This document shows, in pieces, positions 25,368-33,507 of a DNA stretch of 64,000 bases. Source of the stretch: Bacillota bacterium (lineage in GTDB: Bacteria > Bacillota > Clostridia > Acetivibrionales > DSM-1351); contig JAEXOY010000018.1 in assembly GCA_023439045.1 (NCBI GenBank), positions 62,001 through 126,000 on the forward strand. Direction: 5' to 3'. The notes under the pieces are model-generated. The model saw only the letters and a list, made by a program, of their open reading frames with translations. It had not been told where the DNA came from and ran no database searches. Numbering within the stretch: the stretch's first letter is position 1; every line of letters starts with the position of its first letter. Made by a program: the position numbers and the translations under genes.

Positions 25368-26117
25368 TTATCTTTTTAATTCAAATGTGAATTTGTTTCT
25401 ATCCCCACGATACTTTGCCAAAGAATATTCAATGGGAGAACCATCATCTAAGTATGCTATGCTTTCTATATACTGAATTGGAGAACCTTTTTCAATCTGA
25501 AGTAATTCCGCCTCGAATTCTCCTGCAATAACTGCTTCTAAGTTTCTCATTACCTTTGAAACGCAGAGACCATAATCGTTTTCTAAAAGTGCATACAAAG
25601 ATTCTCTTTCCAAATCCTTCTTTGTAAGATTAGAGCATTTTTGATGAGGAAGGTAGGTTTCAACAAAAACAATTGGCTCCATATCAGCGAAACGCAGCCT
25701 ACTAAGTTTGATTATATCTGAGTCTATCCCTACATTAAGGGCGTTACTAATCTTATCGTCACTTTTAATGACCTCAACAGATAAAATCTTAGTTGAGGGG
25801 GTGAAGCCTTTACTCTTCATTTCACTATTAAAGCTTTCAAGTTTTAATAGAAAGTCTTGATTAATCTTGGGCTTTGAAACAAAAGTACCCTTACCCTTTA
25901 TCCGGTAAAGATGTCCCTCTACTACCAATTCATTAATTGCCTGCCTAACTGTTGGCCTACTAATATTGAAATGATTACTTAACTCTATCTCTGTAGGGAT
26001 AGGTGAGTTTACGTCATTATGGTGCTTTGTAATATATTCAAATAGTATTTTCTTCAGCTGATAATAAAGTGGTATAGGTATATCCTTATTTATAGATTTA
26101 TTAGCAAAAGATTGCAT
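25368..26117 (-). CDS. GntR/UTRA-family transcriptional regulator
   Basis: ATG 26117 is preceded by AGGAGA at 26123-26128; the ORF can extend to 26204 without such a site. The 249-residue protein has a winged helix (IPLYYQLKKILFEY, PIPTEIELSNHFNISRPTVR) and a C-terminal UTRA sensor domain. It is paralogous to 17144-17881 but has a different apparent operator, ATGTAATTACAT, found once before its own gene and three times before the neighbouring metabolic operon. That implies autoregulation and control of 20974-25176. Confidence 0.93.
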   Translation of the reverse strand: MQSFANKSINKDIPIPLYYQLKKILFEYITKHHNDVNSPIPTEIELSNHFNISRPTVRQAINELVVEGHLYRIKGKGTFVSKPKINQDFLLKLESFNSEMKSKGFTPSTKILSVEVIKSDDKISNALNVGIDSDIIKLSRLRFADMEPIVFVETYLPHQKCSNLTKKDLERESLYALLENDYGLCVSKVMRNLEAVIAGEFEAELLQIEKGSPIQYIESIAYLDDGSPIEYSLAKYRGDRNKFTFELKR

Positions 26118-26158
26118 AATAATCTCCTGTTCATTTTTAATTATGTTTGATTGTAAAT

Positions 26159-26170
26159 ATGTAATTACAT
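26159..26170. promoter_or_regulatory. putative autoregulatory operator ATGTAATTACAT of the second GntR gene
   Basis: A perfect 12-bp palindrome (ATATGTAATTACATAT when extended, 26157-26172), 42 bp before the GntR start. It is identical to the cores at 25272 and 25307. Confidence 0.7.
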
Positions 26171-26356
26171 ATCCGATTATAGGACGAAAATGAAACAAAG
26201 TCAATATTGTTATTAGTATATTCTAACTCTTTATACAAGCTTGCTAATAATATTGTTATAATAGCTAATCGCAATACTAATTTTTAATGCAACATCCATA
26301 AACTGTGTTATTATATAATATATAGAAATTCATTAGTAAAGGAGCAAGATATAAAC

Positions 26357-26854
26357 GTGATATTTGAGACAGAGAGACTGCAATTAATGCCACTTTCAGT
26401 GGAAGAGCTCATAATGCTAAGAGATGATATAGAAAAGTTTGAAGACTATCATAATTGTACTTATAAAGGAGAAGAGCTAGAAGGCTTCATGAAGGAATAC
26501 CTTAGCCAGCAAATCAGACTGATATCTGAGAATGAGGCTCTGACAATGTATATTTCATTTTGGCTACTGCTTCGAAAAAGTGATAGGGTAGTTGTCGGTT
26601 CAGCTGCCTTCAAAGGGCTTCCCAATGAGGAGGGCGAGATTGAGATTGGATATGGCTTGGGCAAAGAGTTTGAGCATAATGGCTATATGACAGAAGCGGT
26701 TGCAAAAATGTGTGAATGGGGACTATCCCAAGAGGGGGTTAAGCACATTATTGCAGAGACTGATGTTGATGGCTTTTCCTCACAGCGTATTCTAGAGCGT
26801 AACGGCTTCAAAAAGCTTAGTTCAACAAGTGAATGCTGCATGTGGATACTATAA
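26357..26854 (+). CDS. GNAT-family N-acetyltransferase (RimJ/RimL-like)
   Basis: A 165-residue protein with GNAT motifs: an N-terminal TERLQLMPLS strand, EIEIGYGLGKEFEHNGYMTEA for the acetyl-CoA loop region and the final AETDVDGFSSQRILERNGF, typical of the RimJ/RimL subgroup. The best start is GTG 26357 with AAGGAG 13 nt upstream, which is rather distant. It would acetylate an amino group of a small molecule or protein. It is a single gene with no functional link to its neighbours. Confidence 0.85.
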   Translation: MIFETERLQLMPLSVEELIMLRDDIEKFEDYHNCTYKGEELEGFMKEYLSQQIRLISENEALTMYISFWLLLRKSDRVVVGSAAFKGLPNEEGEIEIGYGLGKEFEHNGYMTEAVAKMCEWGLSQEGVKHIIAETDVDGFSSQRILERNGFKKLSSTSECCMWIL

Positions 26855-26998
26855 GCTTTCAGCTTACAAGAAGTATATTCTACTAAGAAGAAATTCATTT
26901 ATGAATAAACATTTTAAGAAGAAAAATATTTTAATGAAAAGTATATTATAAGAAAAAATACATTTCAACAAGAAGCATTTTAAGAAGAAGTACAAATA

Positions 26999-27046
26999 TT
27001 GACTTCATAAAACTACATTATTATACTGTATGTTAGAAAGCTAACA
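26999..27046 (+). promoter_or_regulatory. promoter and operator of the first MarR-ABC operon
   Basis: TTGACT (26999-27004), a 17-bp spacer and TATACT (27022-27027) form the promoter. The inverted repeat TGTTAG-AAAG-CTAACA (27031-27046) follows at about the transcription start, a standard place for MarR autorepression. Confidence 0.7.
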
Positions 27047-27065
27047 AAATAATAAGGGGTATAGT

Positions 27066-27503
27066 ATGAACGATAACTCCAGGATAGGCTTTGAAATTAA
27101 AACCATCACTAATCTTATTAAGCGCCAGTTTGATAGTTCAAGTGTAATAAAGGATTTGGATAACATGACAGGTATGCACGGATGGATTATTGGATATTTG
27201 TATAACAAGTCTCAACAGGGTGATGTTTACCAGAAGGATTTGGAGAGACAATTTTCAATCAGAAGATCTACAGCAACAAAGTTACTTCAATTGATGGAGA
27301 AAAATGGTTTGATAAAACGCCTAGCTGTTGACTTTGATGCAAGACTAAAGAAGCTAGTCCTTACCGATAAGGCTATTGCAATTCATCAGTTGGTTGAGAA
27401 GGAAATAGATAAAACTGAAGCTCGTTTGACAAAAGGGTTTACTCAGCAAGAAAAAGACACATTAGTAGAACTGCTTGATAGGATAAAAGACAATATGAAG
27501 TAA
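27066..27503 (+). CDS. MarR-family transcriptional regulator
   Basis: A 145-residue winged-helix protein. The recognition region reads QKDLERQFSIRRSTATKLLQLMEKNGLIKR, followed by the wing residues FDARLKKLVLT. ATG 27066 follows AAGGGG. It heads an operon with two ABC half-transporters, the usual arrangement in which the drug-binding repressor controls the exporter. The operator TGTTAG-N4-CTAACA lies in its promoter, and a related site precedes the first ABC gene. Confidence 0.92.
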   Translation: MNDNSRIGFEIKTITNLIKRQFDSSSVIKDLDNMTGMHGWIIGYLYNKSQQGDVYQKDLERQFSIRRSTATKLLQLMEKNGLIKRLAVDFDARLKKLVLTDKAIAIHQLVEKEIDKTEARLTKGFTQQEKDTLVELLDRIKDNMK

Positions 27504-27544
27504 ATAATGATTTAAAAGTAAGCTGCTTGTGATGAGAGAGAGTA

Positions 27545-27582
27545 GAAAAGGTATTATAGCTGCAAAAAGGTATTATAGCTGC
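27545..27582. repeat. 19-bp tandem duplication in the marR-ABC gap
   Basis: AAAAGGTATTATAGCTGC occurs twice with a 19-bp period (about 27546-27563 and 27565-27582), in a spacer without coding signals. Confidence 0.8.
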
Positions 27583-27617
27583 AAAATAGAATGTGTTTAG
27601 TTATTTTCTAAGGTAAT

Positions 27618-27633
27618 TGTTAGCTTGCTTACA
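27618..27633. promoter_or_regulatory. second MarR operator-like site
   Basis: TGTTAG-CTTG-CTTACA differs from the site in the marR promoter by one arm position plus the spacer. It lies 30 bp before the ABC start codon, so bound MarR could also act at an internal promoter or as a roadblock. Confidence 0.5.
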
Positions 27634-27663
27634 AATTTATATTTAATATATTTGGGGGGTTAT

Positions 27664-29403
27664 ATGATAAAAAGGCTTGCAGGTAGTATTCGGGAATACA
27701 AGAAAAAATCCATACTATCACCTGTGTTTGTTACCCTTGAGGTAGTGATGGAGGTAGTTATTCCGTTGTTGATGGCATATCTGATTGACTATGGTATTGA
27801 TAAGGGAAGCATGAGTGTAATATGGAGGGTAGGAATAATTTTAGTGGCAACGACAGTTGTCTCACTTGCTTTTGGAGCACTAGCCGGCTCATATGCGGCA
27901 AGCGCCTCAGCTGGATACGCAAAAAATCTGAGAAAGGATATGTACTATTCTATACAAAATTTTTCTTTCTCAAATATAGATAAATTTTCTACCTCTAGTC
28001 TGATTACAAGACTTACTACAGACGTAACCAATGTTCAGAATGCTTATCAGGTGATAATAAGAATAGCAGTCAGATCACCTATATTACTCATATTTTCACT
28101 GATAATGGCATTCACAGTAAATAAGCAGCTTACGCTAATATTTGTGGCTATTATTCCACTGTTGGCCGCAGGCTTATTCTTGGTAATAAAGTATGCTCAC
28201 CCAATATTTGAGCATGTTTTCAAAACCTATGACAAGCTTAATAACGTCGTTCAGGAAAATCTCAGAGGAATAAGGGTTGTTAAATCATACGTCAGAGAAG
28301 AACATGAGATAAAAAAATTCAGAGAGGTATCGGAAGACATCTTCAAGAGCTTTACAAAGGCTGAAAAGCTAATAGCACTCAATGGACCAATGATGCAATT
28401 TTTTAGCTATACGGCGATTCTTTTAATATCATGGTTTGGAGCAAGAATAATTGTGGGCGGTGACATGACTACGGGGCAGCTAATGAGCCTTATAGCTTAT
28501 GCTATGCAGATATTGATGAGTCTTATGATGTTATCAATGGTATTTGTTATGATTATTATCTCTAAGGCGTCAGCCCAAAGAATTGTAGAGGTTTTGGATG
28601 AAAAAAGTGACATCAATAACAGCGATAACCCTGTAATGGCAGTTAAAAGCGGTGATATTAGCTTCAAGAATGTATCCTTTAGCTATGCAAAGGATTTAAA
28701 GAAGTTGTGTTTATTGGATGTTAATATTGATATTAAAGCTGGTAAAACCATTGGTATCATAGGTGGTACAGGTAGTGCAAAAACTAGCTTGGTACAGCTT
28801 ATACCACGTCTATATGATACCACAGCAGGAGTAGTTGAGGTGGGTGGAATAGATGTAAGGGATTATGATATAGAAGTGCTTAGAAATGAGGTTGCAGTGG
28901 TTCTGCAAAAGAATGTACTGTTTTCTGGCACCGTAAAGGAAAATTTGCGCTGGGGAAATGAAAATGCGTCGGATGAGGAGCTTGAGAGGGTTTGCAAGCT
29001 TACACAGGCACATGACTTTATAATGGATTTGCCGCAACAGTATGACACCTATATTGAACAGGGTGGAACCAATGTTTCAGGCGGCCAAAGACAGAGATTG
29101 TGTATTGCGAGAGCCCTGCTTAAAAAGCCAAAGATTCTTATACTTGATGATTCGACCAGTGCGGTAGACACAAAGACGGATTCTCTGATAAGAAAGGCGT
29201 TTTATGAAGAAATTCCTGACACAACCAAGATTATTATTGCTCAGAGAATATCCTCTATAGAAAATGCTGATAGAATTATTGTCATGGATGGCGGGAGAAT
29301 TGTGGATGTTGGTACACATGAGGAGTTGCTTGAAAACAATGCTATATACAGTGAATTGTATACATCACAGGTGAAAGGGGGGCTCCAGAATGCAATCCAA
29401 TAA
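27664..29403 (+). CDS. ABC exporter half-transporter, degenerate ATPase site (heterodimer subunit 1)
   Basis: ATG 27664 follows a GGGGGG site. The 579-residue protein has six membrane helices (residues about 15-310) fused to an ABC domain. Walker A reads GGTGSAKTS (the usual Gly before Lys is Ala), the signature is VSGGQRQR and Walker B ends LILDDSTSAVD, with Asp replacing the catalytic Glu. That is the asymmetric pattern of heterodimeric multidrug exporters, where one site is catalytically weak. The partner gene overlaps the end of this gene by 14 bp. Confidence 0.93.
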   Translation: MIKRLAGSIREYKKKSILSPVFVTLEVVMEVVIPLLMAYLIDYGIDKGSMSVIWRVGIILVATTVVSLAFGALAGSYAASASAGYAKNLRKDMYYSIQNFSFSNIDKFSTSSLITRLTTDVTNVQNAYQVIIRIAVRSPILLIFSLIMAFTVNKQLTLIFVAIIPLLAAGLFLVIKYAHPIFEHVFKTYDKLNNVVQENLRGIRVVKSYVREEHEIKKFREVSEDIFKSFTKAEKLIALNGPMMQFFSYTAILLISWFGARIIVGGDMTTGQLMSLIAYAMQILMSLMMLSMVFVMIIISKASAQRIVEVLDEKSDINNSDNPVMAVKSGDISFKNVSFSYAKDLKKLCLLDVNIDIKAGKTIGIIGGTGSAKTSLVQLIPRLYDTTAGVVEVGGIDVRDYDIEVLRNEVAVVLQKNVLFSGTVKENLRWGNENASDEELERVCKLTQAHDFIMDLPQQYDTYIEQGGTNVSGGQRQRLCIARALLKKPKILILDDSTSAVDTKTDSLIRKAFYEEIPDTTKIIIAQRISSIENADRIIVMDGGRIVDVGTHEELLENNAIYSELYTSQVKGGLQNAIQ

Positions 29404-31438
29404 GAAAAAAGACTTGGGACCTGGTACCAGTAAAATACCATATGGCAGCGATAAAATGGGCCCCGGAAACAATAAGATGCCGCATGGTAACGAGAAAGTG
29501 GGCCCCGGAAACAATAAGATGCCACATGGCAGCGAGAAAATGGGCCCCGGTAACGGCAAAATGCCACCAATGCCAACAAGCAGTAAACCGGCAGGTGTGA
29601 CAATAAAGAGATTGCTGTCCTATTTATCTGCTCAAAATAAGAGAACCCTTATATTTGTACTTGTATGTATTGTTCTAAGCTCGGTAGCTGGCGTTGTGGG
29701 TTCGGTATTTTTGAAGGTTTTGATAGATGACTACATTACACCATTATTGATGACACAAAATCCAGTATTTACTGGCTTAATAAAAGCAGTAACCGTCATG
29801 GGGGGGATTTACCTGATAGGTGTACTGTCAACCTTGGCATATAATAGATCGATGGTTAGTATAGCTCAGGGTGTGCTAAAGAAAATACGTGATGAGATGT
29901 TTGAAAAAATGCAAAAGCTGCCTATTAAATTTTTTGATACTCATTCACATGGTGACATAATGAGCCACTATACAAATGATACCGATACACTAAGGCAGAT
30001 GATTACACAGAGCATTCCTCAGATGTTTTCTTCGGTAATAACTATTGTAGCTGTATTTGTTGCAATGCTCACTACTAGCTTATTGCTGACATTGCTGGTA
30101 GTAATATCAGTAGCATTTATGCTGGTGGTTACAAAAAAGATAGGGGGCAACAGTGCTAAATACTTTATAAAACAGCAGGTTTCATTAGGACGCCTTAACG
30201 GTTTTATAGAAGAAATGATTAACGGGCAAAAGGTTGTAAAGGTTTTCTGCCATGAGAAGAAAGCAAAAGAGCAGTTTGACCAGCTTAATGAAGAACTTTG
30301 CGATGATGCTACCCAAGCAAACAAGTATGCCAATATATTTATGCCTATCATGGCTAACTTAGGAACCTTGCAGTATGTTTTAATTGCTATAGTGGGAGGT
30401 GCACTTGCAATATGGGGAGTAGGAGGAACAACGTTAGGTGCAATAGCTGCCTTCTTGCAGCTTAGTAGAAACTTTACAATGCCGATATCTCAGGTTTCAC
30501 AGCAGCTCAACTCTGTCGTAATGGCACTTGCTGGAGCAGGCAGAATCTTTGATCTGATGGACCAGGAGCCAGAGGTTGATAATGGCTATGTTACCCTGGT
30601 CAACGCAAAATACGAGAACGGTGTGCTTGTTGAATGTGAGGAAAGTACTGATATTTGGGCATGGAAACACCCTCACTCAGATGGAAGCATTACGTATACA
30701 CAGTTAACAGGGGATGTTAGATTTTTTGATGTTGACTTCGAATATCAAGAGGGCAAGCCAATTTTACAAGAGGTTAGCTTATTTGCTGAGCCAGGACAAA
30801 AGGTAGCGTTTGTTGGTGCAACCGGTGCAGGGAAAACTACAATTACCAATCTTATTAATAGATTTTATGATATTGCAGATGGCAAAATACGCTATGACGG
30901 TATCAATATTAACAAAATTAAGAAGAGTGACTTGAGACATTCTTTGGGAATAGTTCTGCAGGATACCAATCTGTTTAGCGGAACCATCAAGGAAAATATC
31001 AGATATGGTCGCTTGAATGCTACCGATGAAGAGATTTATAATGCAGCTAAGCTGGCAAATGCACACGACTTTATAACAAGACTTCCAAATGGGTATGATA
31101 CTGTTATTGCTGGAGATGGTGCCAGCCTATCGCAGGGACAGAGACAGCTTCTTTCCATTGCAAGGGCCGCGGTTGCTAATCCACCTGTTATGATACTTGA
31201 TGAGGCAACGTCCAGTATTGATACTAGAACAGAGGCCATAGTACAAAAGGGAATGGACAGGTTAATGAAGGGAAGGACAGTATTTGTAATAGCACACCGT
31301 CTGTCAACCGTTCAAAATTCAGATGTCATTATTGTGCTGGACTTTGGTAGAATTATTGAGCGTGGCAGCCATGAGGACCTGATTAACAAGCAAGGCAAGT
31401 ATTATCAGCTGTATACAGGAGCATTTGAGTTGGAATAA
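29390..31438 (+). CDS. ABC exporter half-transporter, canonical ATPase site (heterodimer subunit 2)
   Basis: A 682-residue protein. Residues 1-70 form a hydrophilic Gly/Pro/Lys/Met-rich tail with 14-residue tandem repeats (GPGNNKMPHGxEK). Six membrane helices and an ABC domain follow, with Walker A GATGAGKTT, signature LSQGQRQL and canonical Walker B MILDEATSSID. An extra stretch of about 45 residues (around 400-445) precedes the nucleotide domain. It pairs with 27664-29403 to form an exporter, probably of a toxic compound or peptide sensed by the MarR protein. Confidence 0.93.
   Translation: MQSNKKKDLGPGTSKIPYGSDKMGPGNNKMPHGNEKVGPGNNKMPHGSEKMGPGNGKMPPMPTSSKPAGVTIKRLLSYLSAQNKRTLIFVLVCIVLSSVAGVVGSVFLKVLIDDYITPLLMTQNPVFTGLIKAVTVMGGIYLIGVLSTLAYNRSMVSIAQGVLKKIRDEMFEKMQKLPIKFFDTHSHGDIMSHYTNDTDTLRQMITQSIPQMFSSVITIVAVFVAMLTTSLLLTLLVVISVAFMLVVTKKIGGNSAKYFIKQQVSLGRLNGFIEEMINGQKVVKVFCHEKKAKEQFDQLNEELCDDATQANKYANIFMPIMANLGTLQYVLIAIVGGALAIWGVGGTTLGAIAAFLQLSRNFTMPISQVSQQLNSVVMALAGAGRIFDLMDQEPEVDNGYVTLVNAKYENGVLVECEESTDIWAWKHPHSDGSITYTQLTGDVRFFDVDFEYQEGKPILQEVSLFAEPGQKVAFVGATGAGKTTITNLINRFYDIADGKIRYDGININKIKKSDLRHSLGIVLQDTNLFSGTIKENIRYGRLNATDEEIYNAAKLANAHDFITRLPNGYDTVIAGDGASLSQGQRQLLSIARAAVANPPVMILDEATSSIDTRTEAIVQKGMDRLMKGRTVFVIAHRLSTVQNSDVIIVLDFGRIIERGSHEDLINKQGKYYQLYTGAFELE
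29456..29570 (+). repeat. 42-bp in-frame tandem repeats in the exporter N-terminus
   Basis: The unit encodes MGPGNNKMPHGxEK. Copies begin at about 29456, 29498 and 29540, the first two nearly identical (GTGGGCCCCGGAAACAATAA and its ATG variant). The GC-rich GGGCCC core recurs in each, unlike the surrounding AT-rich DNA. Confidence 0.85.
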
Positions 31439-31445
31439 AACAAGA

Positions 31446-31572
31446 GGCAACAGGGTGAGGTGCAACCGAGACTGGCAGTAGCCTTCAGGAGCGGCAACCA
31501 AGTTTACAAACCTTGGTGCGTGAGATACAAACCATGCCTAACATAGGCATGGTTTTGTAATTCCCTGTTGCT
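31446..31572. ncRNA. structured intergenic element with long-range closing helix (candidate ncRNA or small palindromic element)
   Basis: Terminal arms GGCAACAGGG (31446-31455) and CCCTGTTGCT (31563-31572) are complementary over 10 bp (one G-U) at a distance of about 107 nt. Inside are ACCAAG/CTTGGT (31497-31502 with 31512-31517) and a 13-bp stem with one bulge (31526-31538 with 31546-31559), plus GGC-AGTA-GCC. It begins eight bases after the exporter stop and lacks a T-run. I could not match it to a known RNA class. A short transposon-like (MITE) element with terminal inverted repeats is the alternative. Confidence 0.5.
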
Positions 31573-31647
31573 ATATACAATGACATAAAATAAGCATTAC
31601 TAAGATATACTGGTAAAAAAATATTTAATTTATTGGAGGAAACTACA

Positions 31648-32025
31648 ATGGGATTGTTTGATGGCTTAATGGGAAATGCTTCTGAGATAAGCGTAGCAGA
31701 GGCTTCAAGGGAATATGGGCAACTGCTTGCAGAAAATGAAGCAATAGAAAAGGCTTACAAGCTAATAAGGGACATGTTCATTTTTACAAACAAAAGGCTT
31801 ATATTAGTAGATGTACAGGGCGTAACCGGGAAAAAGTGCGAGTTTCATTCTATTCCATACAAGAGCATAACACATTTTGCAATAGAGACAGCAGGCAACT
31901 TTGACCTAGATGCTGAACTAAAAATATATTTATCGGGCACACAGCTTCCTATTACCAAGCAGTTTAACAGGAGCCTCAATATATATCAGGTGCAGGCTGT
32001 ACTAGCGACTTATGTGTTGAAGTAA
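31648..32025 (+). CDS. PH-domain-like protein (bacterial PH family)
   Basis: ATG 31648 has GGAGG (31635-31639) eight bases upstream. The 125-residue soluble protein has a bacterial pleckstrin-homology-like core: YKLIRDMFIFTNKRLILVD, then HSIPYKSITHFAIETAG and DAELKIYLSG. The family is widespread in Bacillota and its role is not established; membrane or envelope-stress association has been suggested. It is a single gene with its own terminator. Confidence 0.75.
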   Translation: MGLFDGLMGNASEISVAEASREYGQLLAENEAIEKAYKLIRDMFIFTNKRLILVDVQGVTGKKCEFHSIPYKSITHFAIETAGNFDLDAELKIYLSGTQLPITKQFNRSLNIYQVQAVLATYVLK

Positions 32026-32073
32026 GGGTGAACGGTACTAAATTTACACAGTTTTTAAGAACTAGAAAATGTA

Positions 32074-32114
32074 AGGTGTATTCTCTGGATAAAACCAGGG
32101 GAATACACCTTTTT
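32074..32114 (+). terminator. rho-independent terminator after the PH-like gene
   Basis: AGGTGTATTC (32074-32083) pairs with GAATACACCT (32101-32110), with an inner CTGG/CCAG extension, followed by a TTTTT run. Confidence 0.9.
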
Positions 32115-32231
32115 GGCATAAAGAGTGTTTATATTTTACCTGTTACCAAGTTTTGTTTACAAGACAAAATTATAGTGATAGAATGAATATCAGAGTTATT
32201 ATATTGATATTAGAATAAAAGTCACCAAAAA

Positions 32232-32240
32232 TGGTATAAT
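32232..32240 (+). promoter_or_regulatory. extended -10 promoter of the rloAB pair
   Basis: TGG-TATAAT (32232-32240) is an extended -10 box. No good -35 hexamer was found at 16-18 bp. GGAAGGAGG at 32248-32256 and ATG 32263 follow, giving a very short leader. Confidence 0.55.
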
Positions 32241-32262
32241 AATATAGGAAGGAGGTTTATAT

Positions 32263-33504
32263 ATGCTTATTCAATATTCAGTTGAAAATTATAAGTCTAT
32301 AAGGGATGAAATTATTATTAATTTTTCCGCTGATATGAATGCTAGGGATAGCGAATGGATTATTAATGATAATCACTATAATAGGGATATATACAAGGCA
32401 ATAGGTTTATTTGGACCTAATGCAAGTGGAAAGAGTAATATAGTAGAGTCTCTTCTTTTTGCATTGAGATTTATTAATGGAACAATATCAAGAAAAGATA
32501 GCTCAAAGATATCTGTTGAGCCATTTATGCTAGATATAGATAGTAAAAATAAGCCTACAAGTTTTGAATTTATTATATACTCAGAAGGAATTAAATATGT
32601 TTATGGATTTTCAGTTAATACAGAAAGAGTTATAGATGAATATCTTATGGCTTATTATTCTGCCAAAGCTACTACTATATTTAATAGGAGTGATTGTACC
32701 CACTATGAGTTTAAAGGAAATGACGTTAAGCTACAGAATGAAATTAGTCAAAAAACTAATTTAAATAGGTTGTATCTGCCAGTCGCCTCCGAGTGGGGAT
32801 ATAAGAAGGGAAAACCTGTATATGACTGGTTTGTGAATTCCTTTAGACAATATAACGAATTAAAAATAGGTGAGTTAATAGAAAGTGTTGTTAAAAACCA
32901 AAGTGAAAAGGATGTTTTGCTTAATGTTTTAAAAAAATCTGATTTCAACATAAGTAATATATTTGTTAAAAGGCATAGCATAGAAAAAAGTCAACGAGAC
33001 TTTTTTTCACAATTAATGTCTAATTTTATTCTGCAGTCTGGAAAGGATATTGATGAATTTAGAATACCTGAGTCAACGCCAATTATTTATTTAACTCATA
33101 GAAGCGCAGATGGCTTAGAATTTAGCATTCCAATTGAGGAAGATTCAGCAGGAACTATAGAGCTTATTTATAATATAGCAGAGTTACTTTATCTTGGGCA
33201 CGGTGGAGGATTGTTTATAGAGGATGAGCTAGGAAAAGCCTATCATACCAAGCTCTCACATTACTTTTTAAATACTTTTAAGCAAAAAAGTATAAATCGT
33301 GGTAATGCACAAATGTTGTTTACATCCCATAATACAAGTTTACTAAATTGCGTTAATCCAGATCAGATATACTTAGTTGATAAGGATGTTCATGGTTCTA
33401 CTTTTGTTAAATTACTTGATGACTATATTATCCGTGAAAAAGATAATATTGAACTAGGTTACTTAAAAGGAAGATATGGTGCCATACCGTATATTAAGGA
33501 GTAA
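32263..33504 (+). CDS. rloA: RloA-like AAA/ABC-type ATPase, putative phage-defence ATPase (AbiL-like)
   Basis: A 413-residue ATP-binding protein of the SMC/ABC-like AAA_15/AAA_21 group. It starts SVENYKSIRDE, has Walker A GPNASGKSN (51-59), a DSAGTIELIY signature-like segment, Walker B GLFIEDELG and a switch region TSHNTSLL. The ribosome-binding site is strong. The gene lies 3 nt before an RloB-type TOPRIM gene. This two-gene layout matches RloA/RloB and AbiLi/AbiLii abortive-infection pairs and is analogous to other ATPase-TOPRIM systems such as PARIS and Gabija. Function is inferred from this architecture. Confidence 0.85.
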   Translation: MLIQYSVENYKSIRDEIIINFSADMNARDSEWIINDNHYNRDIYKAIGLFGPNASGKSNIVESLLFALRFINGTISRKDSSKISVEPFMLDIDSKNKPTSFEFIIYSEGIKYVYGFSVNTERVIDEYLMAYYSAKATTIFNRSDCTHYEFKGNDVKLQNEISQKTNLNRLYLPVASEWGYKKGKPVYDWFVNSFRQYNELKIGELIESVVKNQSEKDVLLNVLKKSDFNISNIFVKRHSIEKSQRDFFSQLMSNFILQSGKDIDEFRIPESTPIIYLTHRSADGLEFSIPIEEDSAGTIELIYNIAELLYLGHGGGLFIEDELGKAYHTKLSHYFLNTFKQKSINRGNAQMLFTSHNTSLLNCVNPDQIYLVDKDVHGSTFVKLLDDYIIREKDNIELGYLKGRYGAIPYIKE

Positions 33505-33507
33505 CAA

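Noticed and set aside
26860..26998. AAGAAG-rich degenerate repeats between the GNAT and MarR genes
   Set aside because: Repetition of AAGAAG and ATTTTAAGAAGAA is visible, but units are irregular and I could not define a period.
29241..29603. Several long antisense ORFs opposite the ABC gene junction and tandem repeats
   Set aside because: They are created by the 42-bp repeats read on the other strand, have no ribosome-binding sites, and their products are low-complexity.
31446..31572. T-box, SRP RNA or known riboswitch identity for the structured element
   Set aside because: I looked for the T-box TGGNACCGCG core, the SRP loop and several riboswitch cores and did not find them. It is downstream of one gene and far from the next start, so I leave it unassigned.
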